A program made the position numbers and the translations under genes. This document shows positions 42,873 through 54,876 of a stretch of 60,000 nt of DNA, piece after piece (within the stretch, counting starts at the first letter, position 1; each line of letters starts with the position of its first letter). The notes under the pieces are model-generated. The model was given only the letters and a program-made list of their open reading frames with translations. It made no database searches and was not told where the DNA came from. The DNA is from Symbiodinium natans (Eukaryota > Sar > Dinophyceae > Suessiales > Symbiodiniaceae). The stretch is taken from assembly GCA_905221605.1 (NCBI GenBank), contig CAJNDS010002068.1, positions 523,001 through 583,000 on the forward strand, in the 5' to 3' direction.

Positions 42873-45300
42873 GCCCTGGAAGCCCAAAGCCCTGTAACCC
42901 CGCAATTAGTAACCCTATGAACCCAAAGCCTTGAAGCCCAGAGGCTCTGTGTGTCCAGTCGCGTGGGCCGGGTGCTGCGCTTCGCCTCTCCGGATGCACC
43001 GGCCACATTCACGGACCCTGGGATCCGAAGGTTTGGGGCATCTTCGCGGGGATAAAGTGGGTTAACCTTTAAACATTTGGTGTAAGCATCGGATTTGGCT
43101 CTCAAACGCTTCGACGTGGTTAAGGGTTGGGGCGGTCGGTGCAAATTTGGGGATGGGTGGCAGGGCTGGATAGTACGTGGGATGTTTGGCAATCATCAGT
43201 GTTAGCTCCGCCCAGAGGCATCAGGATCCCTCGAGCTAGCCAGAAGTGATCCACATAGTTGCAGGATCGTTTTGCGACAACGGCTTCCTTGCCCACACGC
43301 ACTGTTTGTTTGGAATCAGATGGGTTACGACAAGGATGTTTTTGCCATGCGTCCTTTGCCCGGCCAGAGTCCTGATTTGCTCAACTGCAGGGCGACGCGA
43401 TTCATCACTTGGGAGAAGACTTGGAGGATCGCTGGGCCGAGCATGAGGGATCTCTGTTGCCGGTCGCAGACGTTGGTTCAGGAGTATCTCCAAGACCTCG
43501 CAGACCACCATTGCAGCCGTGCTCAGCCCTTTGGCGGTGGTGGCAAAGGGCCTGAGGCTCAGCTCGGAGCGTCCCAGGATCCCTTGGAGACGGGAAAGCA
43601 TGAGCAGTGATTCAGCTTTTCTTTGTGACTCAGATGTCTACGGTGTTACAGGCTTCCTGGCGATGGAGGTTTCGGTAACTTCTATCCGGATTCTACCCTC
43701 AGAGGACATGCGAAAGACAGGGACCCATGTGCTGGTGACTCCAGGCTGGGTGGGTAGCACTAGCACAGAATGCATTACCCTTCCCCCCAAAACCCTGAAA
43801 CCCTAAAGCCCCAGCCGGTCTGAGAGCCCCGAGGCCCTCCGACCCCGAAGCTCGCCGCCGTGCCGCTGCGTTCAGCCGGCTCTGAAGAGCAAAACTGGAG
43901 AGTGTTCAGCCCTCTCTAAACCCTGCAAAGCCTATCGGCCCTTCAAGCTCTATAAGCCTGTAAGCCCTATGAACCCCCTACTTGTAGACCCTTTAGCCCC
44001 TAGACTTTTTTAGGTTCGAGGGTTAGGTAAGAGGGTTCAGTGGGATTAGACGTGTCTCAGCCAAGCGCAGCAGAAAGCAACTAGGGGTAGTTGCATGCGA
44101 AGTATGAGTATTTCGAGAATTTGGCCAGTCCTGATGTACCCAAAATACAAGAATACCCCCGCCCCATCGTTGGAATCAAGTCGGTTTTCTGGCTTGGATT
44201 CAACTTGGTGTCCTCTGGAGACGAGGTGCCGCTCACGTGGCTGGAATGAGATGCAGGCCGGCGCACCCCAGCCTAAAACCCCAAGTTTCAAACACCCCTC
44301 AACCTTCTTCATCCCTTCTTCATCCCCAGAACCTAAACACAAAACCCTTAGACCATACGGACCATACGAGCCGAGACCGAGCTACCTGCCAGGAGCTGCG
44401 ACTGCGGAGTGTCTTGTCCGGCTTTACTGGCTTGAACAAGGCTCTGCGGGGTGGGGGGCTTCATTTGCTCTTGCACGCGGGCTTTTGGGTCTGCCTTGCA
44501 GATGAACGTGGATGTTGCGGGGCCTCTGTTCTTTCGCTATGGTGCATCATGGGGAGCGGGGTTCATCATAGCCAAAAGCTCCCTCGCATCATGACCCGAA
44601 TCTCCCCCGGAGCTTTTTGGAAGGAGACCCCGTCTGGCGATGCCCCGCTGGACTCGCGCCCGAAACGCTCCGAGAGGCTGAGGCTGTGGAAGGATGGGTG
44701 ACGGAGTTTCCATCCATGTTTTCCTGGCACCGTGGTCTTATGAGCTAGGCGAGCATCATGGACTGACATGACGAGCGTCGAAGAGCAAGCAGGACAAACC
44801 TAAACCCTGTTGTGGTTCAGTTGTGCCCACAGTAGAAAGAGCACACTAGGTATACCGATACTTCTGTGGTACTTGTACATACGAGCTTCTGTGCCCAGTT
44901 CTATCAAACAATCGGTAGGTTTGGAAACATCTGGGGTGCCTTAGATACACGGCTCAGGATTTTATCAGGAGCCCCCAAACCAAACGGGACCGCAATTTGG
45001 AGAGTTCTGAAGCATGGCTACCGCCAGGCATCTCAATCTTCCCATTGCAGTGGGGCACCTGGCTTCTTCTGGCAATTTGCTACTTGTAAGGTTAAAGGTT
45101 TAAGGTTTGAGAGGTTTATAAGGCTGCAGTTACAGGTGGAAGGGGTTTTGGACGTTAGGACAAAAAAGTTTGACGGCTGTAGAGATTTTGGGTTGCACTT
45201 GGTTGCAAATGCTGCGAGTCGACCGCCTCGGCCCTAAACAATGCTGGAAGGTTTGAAATATCAGGGATTTCGGTGGGCCGGAGTCGAGACTTTACACAGT
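42873..45300. other. No assembled gene; open frames and telomere-like words
   Basis: Open + frames are at 43272-43610 (GYDKDVFAMRPLPGQSPD) and 44237-44701. In the latter region a different frame ends in TLREAEAVEGWVTEFPSMFS at about 44640-44745. Telomere-like words include aaaccctgaaaccctaaagcc (43789-43809) and a ccctat/cctgtaagccctatgaaccccc block (43918-43980). No family is recognised. Confidence 0.3.
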
Positions 45301-45340
45301 TCTTTCTTCTTCTTCTTCTTATTATTATTATTATTATTAT

Positions 45341-45371
<31 letters not shown>
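45301..45371 (+). repeat. TTC-TTA-T-G composite simple repeat
   Basis: (TTC)n, then (TTA)n, then 11 T (45340-45350), then 21 G (45351-45371), followed by a telomere-like tcagggttttaggg. A uniform 21-G run can form G-quadruplex and is error-prone to sequence. Confidence 0.95.
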
Positions 45372-46760
45372 TCAGGGTTTTAGGGTCCTTGTGGGGTCGT
45401 TGTGGGAAAATTGGGGGCCCAAAAGTAGGCCGCATGTTAGGGGCTTACTTGGGCATCCCTGGAAAGGTCTTTTGAACCGTAGAGGCGCTTGAAGAACGAG
45501 GACACATACCCTTGAATCTAGCTGAAATGACCAGACTTCTTGTTTGTTGAAGTTTGCGGTGCCGACATGAACCGAGATAGACCCTTGAAGCTTTCTATCT
45601 TTTGGCAACTAGACTAGACATGTCATCGTCACCTTAGGCGTTCTAACAATTTCATCTCAGCAGATTACAGAACACCAGGTTCTCGGATACTCAGCTGCTA
45701 GTTCACGTCGCCGTAGGTACTTCGTGTTTGTTACAGCATTCTCTTGTCTTATTTCTAGCTTCGCTGAGGCACAATGAGCTGAGTTCGCGAAGTCGCTAGC
45801 CCTGGATCTGAAGTTCCGACGCCCCTACGCACGTCCCGAAGCCCTCGCCCTCAACCCGAAACCCCAAAAACTCCCACGGAAGAATGAAGTTCATCCTGAG
45901 CCTGCCTTCTGATGCAAGGCCTTCTGCGCAGCCGTGACAGGGATGGCGCCTTCGCTGAACTTCTTGGGTTCAGGGTGGTGATTATAAAGGGTCCCCGTCT
46001 TTCAGATTGGGCACCCCCAAAGAAGCCAGAATTTGGAGCAACTGAGCAACTCCCCCCCCCCTCCCCCCGAACTTGCGGGGGCCTTTTTTTGGGAGCTGCT
46101 CCTTGAGACGAACAAGTCCCAAGAATCCAACCCACCTGAATCCCAAGGTGCCCATCTTACTCCTGGCACTGCTGCTCTACTCCGACACCTCCGAAGGATC
46201 CAGCAGAGGGGCGTTGGGGTGGGCTTGGGGTCTTTGAGGAGCCCGCCCCCCCTAAATTCTGGCCCCGTGAGCCCTAAAAATTTCTCGGCGGGCGGTTCTT
46301 CTCCATCGGCTGCAGTGATCGCCGGATGCGCAGGAGTCTGAATCAAACATAAGAGGGGGGAATTGGCTAACATAGGGGCTTTGGATTCAGGGTTCAGGGC
46401 TACACCCCTGCAAAGTAGTTGCAGTCCCTCGAGTCCAGAGTGGAGGACCGGCTCCAGTCGCAGTGCCGATTGCGGCCCAAAACCTTGATGCAACTGCAGC
46501 AGGCAAGAGTCGTGAACTCTGGACCCCCTAAGCCCTAGACCCGGAACCCTAATCTTAAGTCCAAAATCTTGCAGGACTCTAAGATTGGGTTTCCAGGGCT
46601 CGTGCATTGTTGCGCGTCAGGTCGAGGGTACTTAACAGCAAAAGCAAGTCGGAGCCAATAGTGTGAGCATGAGACAACAAGTTCTGAAGAATCATGAAGA
46701 ATGAGTTGGAACAGTAAAAACAAGTAGATGCGACCCGCTCACAGCCGGTTTTTTTGCAAG
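45372..46760. other. No supported gene
   Basis: Mixed open frames on both strands without motifs (for example - 46002-46607). Telomere-like words are taagccctagacccggaaccctaatc (46529-46554) and ggattcagggttcagggc (about 46381-46400). A C run is at about 46051-46067. Confidence 0.35.
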
Positions 46761-47480
46761 GAGGGTGACCAAGATGAAGCATACTACAAGCTGATCGGAC
46801 TTGCAAGCCTTTCAAGCTTCCAAGACAGGATCACCAGGCTCATTGTGATTTCACGAAGCTTATGCTTGATGCTCTCGCATTTTGGAAGTTATAGGATGAT
46901 CACGAAGCTTGTGGGAGCTTCTCAACCCGGCGCCAGAGGCTTCGCTGGCACAGCGCAGCTATCTGAGCTGCGCCTTTCGGTGGAGACATTGCGACAGGCG
47001 CTCTGGGGCAAGGTGGAAGGGTCTAAGTGAAAGTTCCACAGACATGGCACTATGAGACAGAGGCGTGGCCTTTTCCATGTTTAGCCAGTGCCCGATCAGT
47101 GTGCTATGATATTAGGTCTCAATTGCAGTGGGGGTTTTATGCTGCAGGAAGTGCGACGACAGGACCATCTGCACCCAGGGTGACGTACATATCAAGGCAT
47201 ACAGTGGATGCGTCTTTGAAAATGTGGCGAGCACCTGCGTGCCACACAAAGGGATCAAGGCACCAAAAGACTTCGACTTGGCGGAATGGCTGTTTGCTGC
47301 CTTTGGCTCGGCGACCAAAGTTGGATCCCCCACGCTTACATAGACAAACTTCTGCAGCACGAGAAGCCGCAAAGAAGTCCCTGGCCCCTTAGCATCCCAT
47401 GCTGGGCGGAACGCCTGGCGTTTCGGACAAGCGGCGGCCGCTTCTACCCGTGCACGGCAAAGACAACATGCGCCCCGGCC
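46761..47480 (+). CDS. Cluster of possible small exons, unknown gene
   Basis: 46761-46807 (after tttttttgcaag|g) reads EGDQDEAYYKLIGLA. About 46920-47030 reads FAGTAQLSELRLSVETLRQ and stops. About 47245-47330 reads KGIKAPKDFDLAEWLFAAFG. About 47399-47485 reads MLGGTPGVSDKRRPLLPVHG, then KDNMRPGQQ. The pieces are on one strand and protein-like, but in different frames. I could not confirm the joins and do not recognise the product. Confidence 0.3.
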
Positions 47481-47489
47481 AGCAGTTTA

Positions 47490-47523
47490 CCCCCCCCCCC
47501 CCCCCCCCCCCCCCCCACCCCCC
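47490..47523 (+). repeat. 27-C homopolymer plus C-rich tail
   Basis: 27 C (47490-47516), one A, then six C. Like the G run at 45351, it can form quadruplex or i-motif structures. Confidence 0.95.
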
Positions 47524-47607
47524 GTCAAACGCAGAAAAAACCAGAGAAAACGATAGAAAAAGTCAAAAAACAGCAGAAAACACCATGATCAGTTAAGAGC
47601 GTGTCAC

Positions 47608-47867
<260 letters not shown>

Positions 47868-48333
47868 TATTGTACAGCGTTGTATGATTTCCTATTCTAT
47901 AATTTTCAACCTAGGCATCGCTAGGCCCTCGGCCAACAAAGAGTGCGAACTTGAGGACGAGTGGTGTCAGCTTAGAGGCTTCAGTTTTTTGTTGTAAACC
48001 TCCATTTGCTCCTAGCTTTCCCTGTCAGATGCATTGTTTCTACATGAAGGTCGTCGGTAAGGAATCCTACAACAATTACATCCGGCAGTTTGTAATATTT
48101 GATGTCGAGATAATGCTGTCATGGAAGCTCCAGAATCACCCTGTTTGTCGAGTGGACTACCGACGAATGAATAGTTAGTTGCGGGTGTAGGGACCCAAGA
48201 TGGGTAGCTGAGATGGCGCATGCCTCCTGAACATTATGCCGGCGCCACAACAAGTGCCCTAGCTATGGATGGATCACAGCTTTAGCATGTCGGTTCCCAG
48301 GGTCAAAGTTGATTTCAGTTTCGCGGCAGGCTG
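47868..48333. other. No supported gene
   Basis: Short open frames only. Nothing is recognised. Confidence 0.4.
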
Positions 48334-48702
48334 TTGCCTCGGGATCGCCAGAATGGGCAGTTTCGCGAGCGTATGCCTCAATTTCATCCTTCAGGCCCAC
48401 GTCCGTCGGCAACGCCTTCATCGCCCTCTAGTGGGCGTCGGCACCACCAGCACGACCGCCAACACGACCACGATCACCACCACCAGCACCACCAGCACCA
48501 GCAGCACCGGCAGCACCAGCAGCACCAGCAGCACCAGCAGCACCAGCAGCAAAAGCAGCAACAGCAGCAGAACCAGCAGCACCAGCACGACAAAGTGCTT
48601 GGGGCTCGGAAAGGAGAGCAGAGTCCGACCTCGGGTGGTTTCTGGAACACTTTTGGGGGCCGCCATCACGACCCCAAGGCCGGCGCAGGCCCGACTTCCT
48701 GA
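48334..48702 (+). CDS. Possible Gln/His-rich exon
   Basis: A 122-codon + frame carries a (CAG/CAC)n tract (about 48465-48590) coding for alternating His and Gln. It is flanked by protein-like sequence in the same frame: PRDRQNGQFRERMPQFHPSG before it and KVLGARKGEQSPTSGGFWNT after it. Two other frames of the tract are also open (Ser/Thr on +, Leu/Val on -), as trinucleotide repeats allow. No domain or start is certain. Confidence 0.35.
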   Translation: MPRDRQNGQFRERMPQFHPSGPRPSATPSSPSSGRRHHQHDRQHDHDHHHQHHQHQQHRQHQQHQQHQQHQQQKQQQQQNQQHQHDKVLGARKGEQSPTSGGFWNTFGGRHHDPKAGAGPTS

Positions 48703-49662
48703 TGCAAGTTGTACAAGTTGACCTCTGACCTCTGCATTGTAACTCTGCGTTCTGGCCCCCAAGCACAGCTTATGTAGTGGCTTTTCGACTCACTTACTTC
48801 AAGTCACTCTTCCGGTACCTCGCTGATCCCTGAGTAGTCTGCGATGCATGAGCTCTCAGCAGGGAACGCTTACAGGTTGGTACGAGGCTGATGGAGGTTC
48901 TTGTGCTCATTTCAATTTATGACATATCGCCGCCGGATGGGTACCACTTCAAAGGGTACAATGGACACGTGAATCCAGAAACGCGAGCTTGTTGACCTCC
49001 GTGGAGTCGCTTATGCAACTCGGGGTGTTTGAGGTGGCGTTCAACGCTCACGTGCTTCGACTGATGTAGCTGATGATGCTGATGTAGGGCCTCTTTGGAA
49101 CGCAGCCTCATTGCCCCGGCAGGCTCTGGCACTCACCAGCACAAGTACGCCCCTGCCAAAAGTTCTCTTACTCTTCCTGGTCCCAGTAGCATCATTCCCC
49201 TAGACTTGCCTGAAACATCGCTCTACTAAACCTTTCCACCTTCAGGCTCAGGCGACAACCGCGCACATGAGGCAGTCCTGCACCCCACGCTGCTCCTGGG
49301 CTCACTTGGAATGTTTGGGGGGAATAGGGTGTAGGGTTTACGGGGATGCCGTGGTTGCTTCTGCTAGGGGATCCCTACTTCCTTCCTGACATCTTGGCGT
49401 TCGTCCAAGGTCGCCTGAGCCCACAAGCCCATGCAACAGCTACAAGCAGGTTACAACCGGCGACTGTAGAAACCCTACCTAGTCCCACACTGAGACTCCC
49501 GATGCCTCCAAAGTGGGTGCCGTGAGCTCTTTGGCAGGCTCGCGGCCTCCGCGCGGCCATTGTGGAAGTCCAAGGAGCCGAAGGTGCAGGGGATTCAGAA
49601 AATCCGTTCAAGCTTTGTTCAGACTGCTTTCAAAACATTCAAGCCCTACGAACAAACCTTTT
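48703..49662. other. No supported gene
   Basis: Short open frames on both strands, and the word gggtgtagggtttacgggg (about 49328-49346). Nothing is recognised. Confidence 0.4.
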
Positions 49663-49690
49663 CAACCCTAAACCCTAAACCGCCTAAACC
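49663..49690 (+). repeat. CCCTAAA telomere-like cluster next to an acceptor
   Basis: caaccctaaaccctaaaccgcctaaacc: two perfect and one imperfect heptamer. It ends 19 bp before the acceptor-like gcaag|g of the exon at 49710. Confidence 0.9.
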
Positions 49691-49709
49691 TTGTCACGTT
49701 TTAAGCAAG

Positions 49710-49796
49710 GGCGCCGCAGAGCTTTCGCGCAACCGCTTGGAGCGTCTTCTGGAGTCGGCGGCCTCAATGGCCGAGAAGCTTGGCGATGCAGTCCAG
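49710..49796 (+). CDS. Probable exon, unknown gene
   Basis: After ttaagcaag|g the + frame reads AAELSRNRLERLLESAASMA, then EKLGDAVQ, an amphipathic helix. The open frame continues to a stop at 49847 but becomes nondescript after 49796. It may belong to the same gene as the exons at 50083, 50352 and 52259. Not recognised. Confidence 0.4.
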
Positions 49797-50082
49797 ATGT
49801 GCGGAAATCGGGGTTTGAAGGCTTTGGGTTTTGAAGCTTTAGTGTAAGATGTCAGTGTATGAAGTCCCTTGATTAGAGCCAGGGTCTGTCCGTCGGCACA
49901 CGCCACATAGCGCTAAGCACCCAGCTTGATGTGGAAACGATGCCCCTAAACCATGAATCCTGAACTTCGGCACTGCAACTCCTGACACTTTCTAATCTAC
50001 ATGCGGAACGTGCCTTGTCTTCACAATTTATCATTTTGCGTAGTCGTGTTTTCGTAGTATCTTCACGAGCCAAAGGACCTCA

Positions 50083-50178
50083 ACACCGCTTCTCGCGCGG
50101 ATGCTGCGTTTCCTGGCGCCCGTGGCTGCCCCGCTGGGCGATGGGGCACTGGTGATCGGCCGAGGCAAATCTAGGGAT
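50083..50178 (+). CDS. Probable exon, hydrophobic
   Basis: The + frame reads LLARMLRFLAPVAAPLGDGA, then LVIGRGKSRDV, and then enters a telomere-like ttagggtttataagg word (50169-50183) that is probably intron. It is membrane-like, with unknown family. Confidence 0.35.
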
Positions 50179-50351
50179 GTTAGGGTTTATAAGGTTCAAC
50201 CCATAGCCTAAGCGCCAGACCTTCAGGGTTATGAGGATTTGCAAATGGGGGTTTGGCGAAGGGCAAACAGTTTTCATTCGCCTTGGTCCTGAACGGGGAA
50301 TGCTCTATCAGTTCTCTCAGAGCGCTTTGACCCCCTAGCTGTTTCTCGCAG

Positions 50352-50420
50352 GATACATCATGGCCTGCACGTGGCTCTACTCGCGGCTTGGCCATTTTGT
50401 GGAGGTCGTGCGAGCGAAAG
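50352..50420 (+). CDS. Probable exon, unknown gene
   Basis: After a good acceptor (tgtttctcgcag|g) the + frame reads GYIMACTWLYSRLGHFVEVV, then RAK. It has aromatic, membrane-edge composition and is not recognised. Confidence 0.4.
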
Positions 50421-52069
50421 TATGTGCCCAAACAGGGATTAAGTAATGAAGGGTGTGGGGCTTAAGGATGGTCCAAGCCTATGCCCAGGATTTGCAGCAA
50501 GACGCCTTACGAGCTCCAAGCTGCAACAGGTCTGGTCGGGCCCCTAGTTGCCGTGATGTAGGAGACGCAGAAGGGTTCCTTGTGTGTGTGTGTGTGTGCT
50601 TCTGTACCATCCTGAAACCGGAAGCCCCTACAAGACTTCAGTTCATAGGCGACAAACCGCAACCTAGCCTGATGGGTCGGACTCGGAGGTCTTGTGCTTC
50701 TTCGGTGGAACCTTCGTAGCGCTGTTCGCTGCTGTGGAGGCGCGCTCCGGACCTGTTCTGGCTTTTTCGAGTTCAGACCCTTATGCCGCCCCAAAATCCG
50801 CCAAGCCCAAACCCTAGACCCTAAATCCCGAGCCCCTAGAAGCCATTTCCGGCGCCGAGAACAGGCCTTCCGAAAGATGGGCCTGGAACGCCTGAACGCA
50901 GAACTGCAGCGCCCTTGCTTAAGGTTAAGGCACCGGTCAACAACGCGATGCTTGTTTTGAGGGTTCAGGGTGTAGGATTTAGGGTTTAAGGGCTGTCATG
51001 GCTTTGAGCTGAAGAGGTTGTGTGTTGAGCGATGTCAATATCTACAAGCTGTGTTCTCTCTCTGAGTTCTGGTCATAAATAATTGACATTGTTTAACACG
51101 GCGCGATCCCCTCAACCTTCAACACGCAACTTCCTAAAACCTTAAACCTTGAACCCTGAACTGCGAACTGCTTGTTTGGGAAGACATGGCCTCTGGTTTG
51201 ACGTGGGCATCGCCGGCTGGAGTTCAAAATGACTAGTTTGTTCTATGGTGTTAAAGTCGCAAAACCCTAAACCCTGAACCCCCAGGGAGCAAAATTCCGA
51301 AGATGCAACATCCTGAAGCCCTCTTCCAGGTACATAATCGACCAAGCTACGTTGGTGGAAGAAGCCTCAGCTTTAGATGATTTGAAGGACAGGACTGATG
51401 CTGGTGATCGGAGCACCTTCCCCCCCCCCTCCCTCCCCCCGAGTTCCACCCTCCATGCTGATGTGTTCTGGGTGGAACCTCCTGAGAACACCGGCATCTT
51501 TAGGCAAAGGCTCTTCGAACTCAGGATGGAGTTCTGGGAATTCGATAAGCACAGGGCTTAGTCTGTCTCTGAAACTTTGTGCTTGGTTTCGGCGTGATCC
51601 TTCTCTTGTGGCTTGAACGGTCTCTTCAGTTAGTTATTCATCCAACTCTGAGCATGTTGCCTTGGACTTGAGCTCTGGCGCCCTTCTCCCGATGCGTGTG
51701 CTTGTGAAGCTCCAAACAGGACGAGAATGCCGACGGCATTGTAGATGTGGACCAGTGGCTTGCCAGAATGTGGCCATACCCGAAACACTGCTTAGGGTTT
51801 CGGTTTCTGGAGGAAGAAGGTGTGGGTCATAGTGGCACGTGTTGGATGTTTGCATGTGCTTTCGGAGGATGGACGCACGGCAGCTGGCACGCCAGAAGTT
51901 GCGTGCCTTGGTCTGTTGCCTTGTGGGTTTGACTGTTCCTGCTTTTGTCCATTCGCCAGCATAAAAAACAAGTCGGGCTGCTCTACGTTGCCTGGCAGAT
52001 GTGGCCATGGTGAGCATCGAGGATCCGAAGAGGCTCCATGCTCTAAGCCGCCCGAAACCCTCTCAACCC
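50421..52069. other. Probably intronic; many telomere-like words
   Basis: It contains a (TG)n tract (50579-50598), cccaaaccctagaccctaaatcccg (50807-50830), ggttcagggtgtaggatttagggtttaaggg (50961-50991), cctaaaaccttaaaccttgaaccctgaac (51133-51161) and aaaaccctaaaccctgaaccccc (51261-51283). A + frame at 51352-51561 and a - frame at 51634-52017 are open without a recognised motif. Confidence 0.4.
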
Positions 52070-52250
52070 TCTAAGACCCAAAACCCCCAAAACCCCCCAA
52101 AAACCCCCCCAAAACCCCCCAAAACCACCCAAAACGCTCCAAAACGCCCAAAGCCCCCCAAAACCCCCAAAACACCCAAAACCCCCCAAAGCCCCCAAAA
52201 TCCCCAAAACCCCCCAAAACCCCCAAAACCCCCAAGACCCCCGAACCCCT
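52070..52250 (+). repeat. Degenerate C4-6A3-5 array
   Basis: About 180 bp of ccccaaaa/cccccaaaa/ccccccaaaa units with few interruptions (gctcc, gcccaaag, tcccc). It resembles the (CCCCAAAA)n telomere unit of spirotrich ciliates and would be G-quadruplex-prone on the other strand. It ends 8 bp before an AG|G acceptor-like site at 52258, so it probably forms the 3' end of an intron. Confidence 0.9.
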
Positions 52251-52258
52251 GAGCGCAG

Positions 52259-52402
52259 GTTGGAGGCGGCAGTCTCCTACCTCTGGGCAGCCTGCCTGGG
52301 GGCTCTGGCCACTCTGAAGATCCAGTTCGCGCAGACGGCGGGGCCAGTATCAATGCTTCGAAATGCCGAAATGACATGGACAGCTTTCGATACAGGATTC
52401 AG
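52259..52402 (+). CDS. Probable exon, membrane-like
   Basis: After gagcgcag|g the + frame reads LEAAVSYLWAACLGALATLK, then IQFAQTAGPVSMLRNAEMTW. The first part looks like a membrane helix. A stop follows at 52432 after less convincing sequence. It is not recognised, but the reading is one of the clearest exon-like pieces in this cluster. Confidence 0.45.
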
Positions 52403-54458
52403 GGTCGAAGCTGTGTGTTGCACGTTCGTGTAGAGCGTGGAGGAATGTGTAGGAGAGCAGGCCGAACACTGTCACAAAAGCCTGGTCGACTTTAAGGTTT
52501 CAGCTGGTGACCCCCCAGAGCAAACCCCAAAAGCCCTACGTCAACTCAAAGCCACTGGCCTGAAAATCCCTAAGCCCTACACCATCCTACACCCTGAAGT
52601 GCAACAAAGCAACCACACCTGGCAGAGGTTGCATACGCGTTGGCGTTCGCCGAGATGCTGCAGCTTGGCAAGTGGAGTCAGGGGTTTAGGTTTAGGGTTG
52701 AGGGTTTTAGGCTTTTGAGGGTTGGAGTTCAAGGCTCGTAGAAAGCTGGCTTTGCATTCACCAGAGAACGCCCGCAAACAAAGCAAAACCCTCGACCCTA
52801 AACCGCAAACCCCAAAATCTGACTCGTCTCCCTCTCTACATTTTGCGTATTCTTAAGACGTTAGCTCAGTCTCTGAATCAGAACCTCCAAGGTTGCAAAC
52901 GAAGGTATCATGAGAAAGAAGGTATTGGGCCCCATCGGATGCCGATGTTCTTCTAGTGGCCAAAGTTAATTAGGATCTAAGAAGTGGAAAAACTGGATTC
53001 ATTTGGTCCTTGCGTTTCGTTGCTTTTGACGTGAAAGTATGTTTGGGTCATGCGTGCATGTAGTTGGAATATCAGCAACACAGTTTCGCTAGAACAACTT
53101 GGCAAAAGTGAGCCATCTCCAGGTCTTGAGAGGACATCATTTTGAATGTGCGGAAGGCACGTGCCGGTATTTGATATTCTGATAAAACAGTTAATATATG
53201 AATTAGTTTATGAAACAGCAGAACAATGACTGAGACCGCGGGCGCACAACTGTCCCAGTCGCTGTCCTGCACTTTCCCGCTTCGAACGAGGGTTCCGTAC
53301 CCTTCACCCGCAGATTACATGGCTTTGGGCCCTGTTAGCCATCCACACACGCACACACATCCGATGCTTCGGGCCAACTTCGAGCCGTGATTCGAAGCAC
53401 AAATCATCTTTCGAAATTGGTTTCGCCCAACCAATAGTCGCTAAGGCAAGAGGTCCCCAATACTGAAAGTGGCCACCTCACCGCTCCTATGGGACAGAGA
53501 GCCTCTTGTTTGCTGATTTAACCGTATAGGAGAAGTATTTCAGGACATGCCGCATGGGGGGATGTGGGTACCCTAAATCCAGGAAGCTGCCGCTGCTGCG
53601 GTTCCTGGCTCCATCGCTGTGCTCTTTGTTGGGCCCAGAGCTGCAACATTGGGCTCCCCAGTGGCACAGGGCTTGATTTTTTTGTTGGGGTGTTTTGGTT
53701 TTGGGAGTTCATCAACAGCTAGGAGCTAGAGGCCGAGGACTGCAGCAGCGAACGCTTGCTGGCCACTGACAACTGGAACGGTGTTATTGTAGCAGAGCAT
53801 GTCTGTCTTCTTTCAAGGTTGAAACTATTCTTGACGTTCTGCTCAAGGCTCGATGTTTCGTTGCCATGCTCCAGTGCATGTAGGCTTCATCCCTCCATTC
53901 AGTGTCTTCATGAGTAGTTCATGGCTGTGTCCCAGCAAGAACTCTCTGATCTCGTTCTGGACACCTGGGAAGGCGGTCCTGATTCTGATGATTTGGTTTG
54001 TGACCAAAGCGCAGGGTGCGGTGCAGCTTGCTTGCAAAGGTTGTTTTGCAAAGTTGGCAGCCATTTTTGATGGAAAGGTAGAGTACTTGCAGTACCTTCG
54101 TAAGGCTCACAGGAACGGCGATGCTTGGGCTTTCCCGTGGCGGCAATGAAAACACAGCCACAGCACTCGCCGGTCATGAGAAGAGTCACTACGGACAGTC
54201 GCACGCACAACCCCGCATACCCAAAACCCATTAGGCCGATTAGGCCCGTAGGCACGTCTTGAAAAGCCCCTGCACAGCCCAGGTATGCCTGCCTGCGCGG
54301 AGGAACCATGTTTGGCGTTGCTTTCATGAAGGCTCATCATAGTGATCTACCAATTTTGCAATATATCCATATGACCATGTAACAATATAGCAATGTGTAC
54401 GCCGGACCTTGACGTTCTATTTGACGGAAGCACGGGAAAACAGGTTTCCCATTCCTTC
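52403..54458. other. No clear gene; telomere-like words
   Basis: Telomere-like words are gggtttaggtttagggttgagggttttagg (52682-52711) and aaaaccctcgaccctaaaccgcaaacccc (52786-52814). The + frame at 53853-54149 is open for 98 codons with a hydrophobic stretch (AVLILMIWFVTKAQGAV), and an overlapping frame from an ATG at 53921 is also open, so neither is safe. AT-richer sequence lies at about 53160-53220 and 54345-54400. Confidence 0.3.
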
Positions 54459-54516
54459 TTCTTTATTCCCTCTCCTTTGCTAAACAGTTCTTTATTCCCT
54501 CTCCTTTGCTAAACAG
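54459..54516 (+). repeat. Perfect tandem duplication of a 29-bp acceptor-like unit
   Basis: ttctttattccctctcctttgctaaacag occurs twice back to back. The unit is a pyrimidine tract ending in AAACAG, the form of a 3' splice or trans-splice acceptor, and an ATGGG follows three bases after the second copy. Each copy could act as an acceptor. Confidence 0.9.
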
Positions 54517-54876
54517 GATGGGTGCGTTGGGGAGGAAAGGGGAGGCGCGGAGAAAGACCCCATCGCTTTTGTCGGCCGATGAATGTGGATCTCTAAAGTC
54601 GCGTTTAGAATTTTTTACTTGTAAACACTTAACATGTACGAATCTGGCTGTGTTTCGAAATTTTTCAAATTATTTTCGCCGCTTTCAATATCGGAAGCTG
54701 TCCACCACCCAGAGCGTCAATGTCCATCGTACATAGCCATGTAGCTTTCTAGCAGTATAACCATCCATGTTTAGCAGCTACGTGATGCTTCTCACATTGG
54801 GTCCGCTCAGATGTCTCACGTTTCCAGCCAGTGTGTTGCCGTGACAGTTCGGCTGATATGAAGCTTTCCGCGACTG
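54517..54876 (+). other. Sequence after the doubled acceptor, coding status uncertain
   Basis: The + frame from the ATG at 54518 runs to 54736. It starts MGALGRKGEARRKTPSLLS and becomes Phe/Asn-rich. It may be an exon only in its first ~25 codons. Not recognised. Confidence 0.25.

Noticed and set aside
48418-48766. - strand Leu/Val- and Ala/Gly-rich ORFs over the CAG tract
   Set aside because: Low-complexity antisense reading of the trinucleotide repeat.
52063-52377. - strand Gly/Phe/Leu/Trp-rich ORF over the C4A4 array
   Set aside because: Direct translation of the repeat (GFGGFWGF units). No coding evidence.
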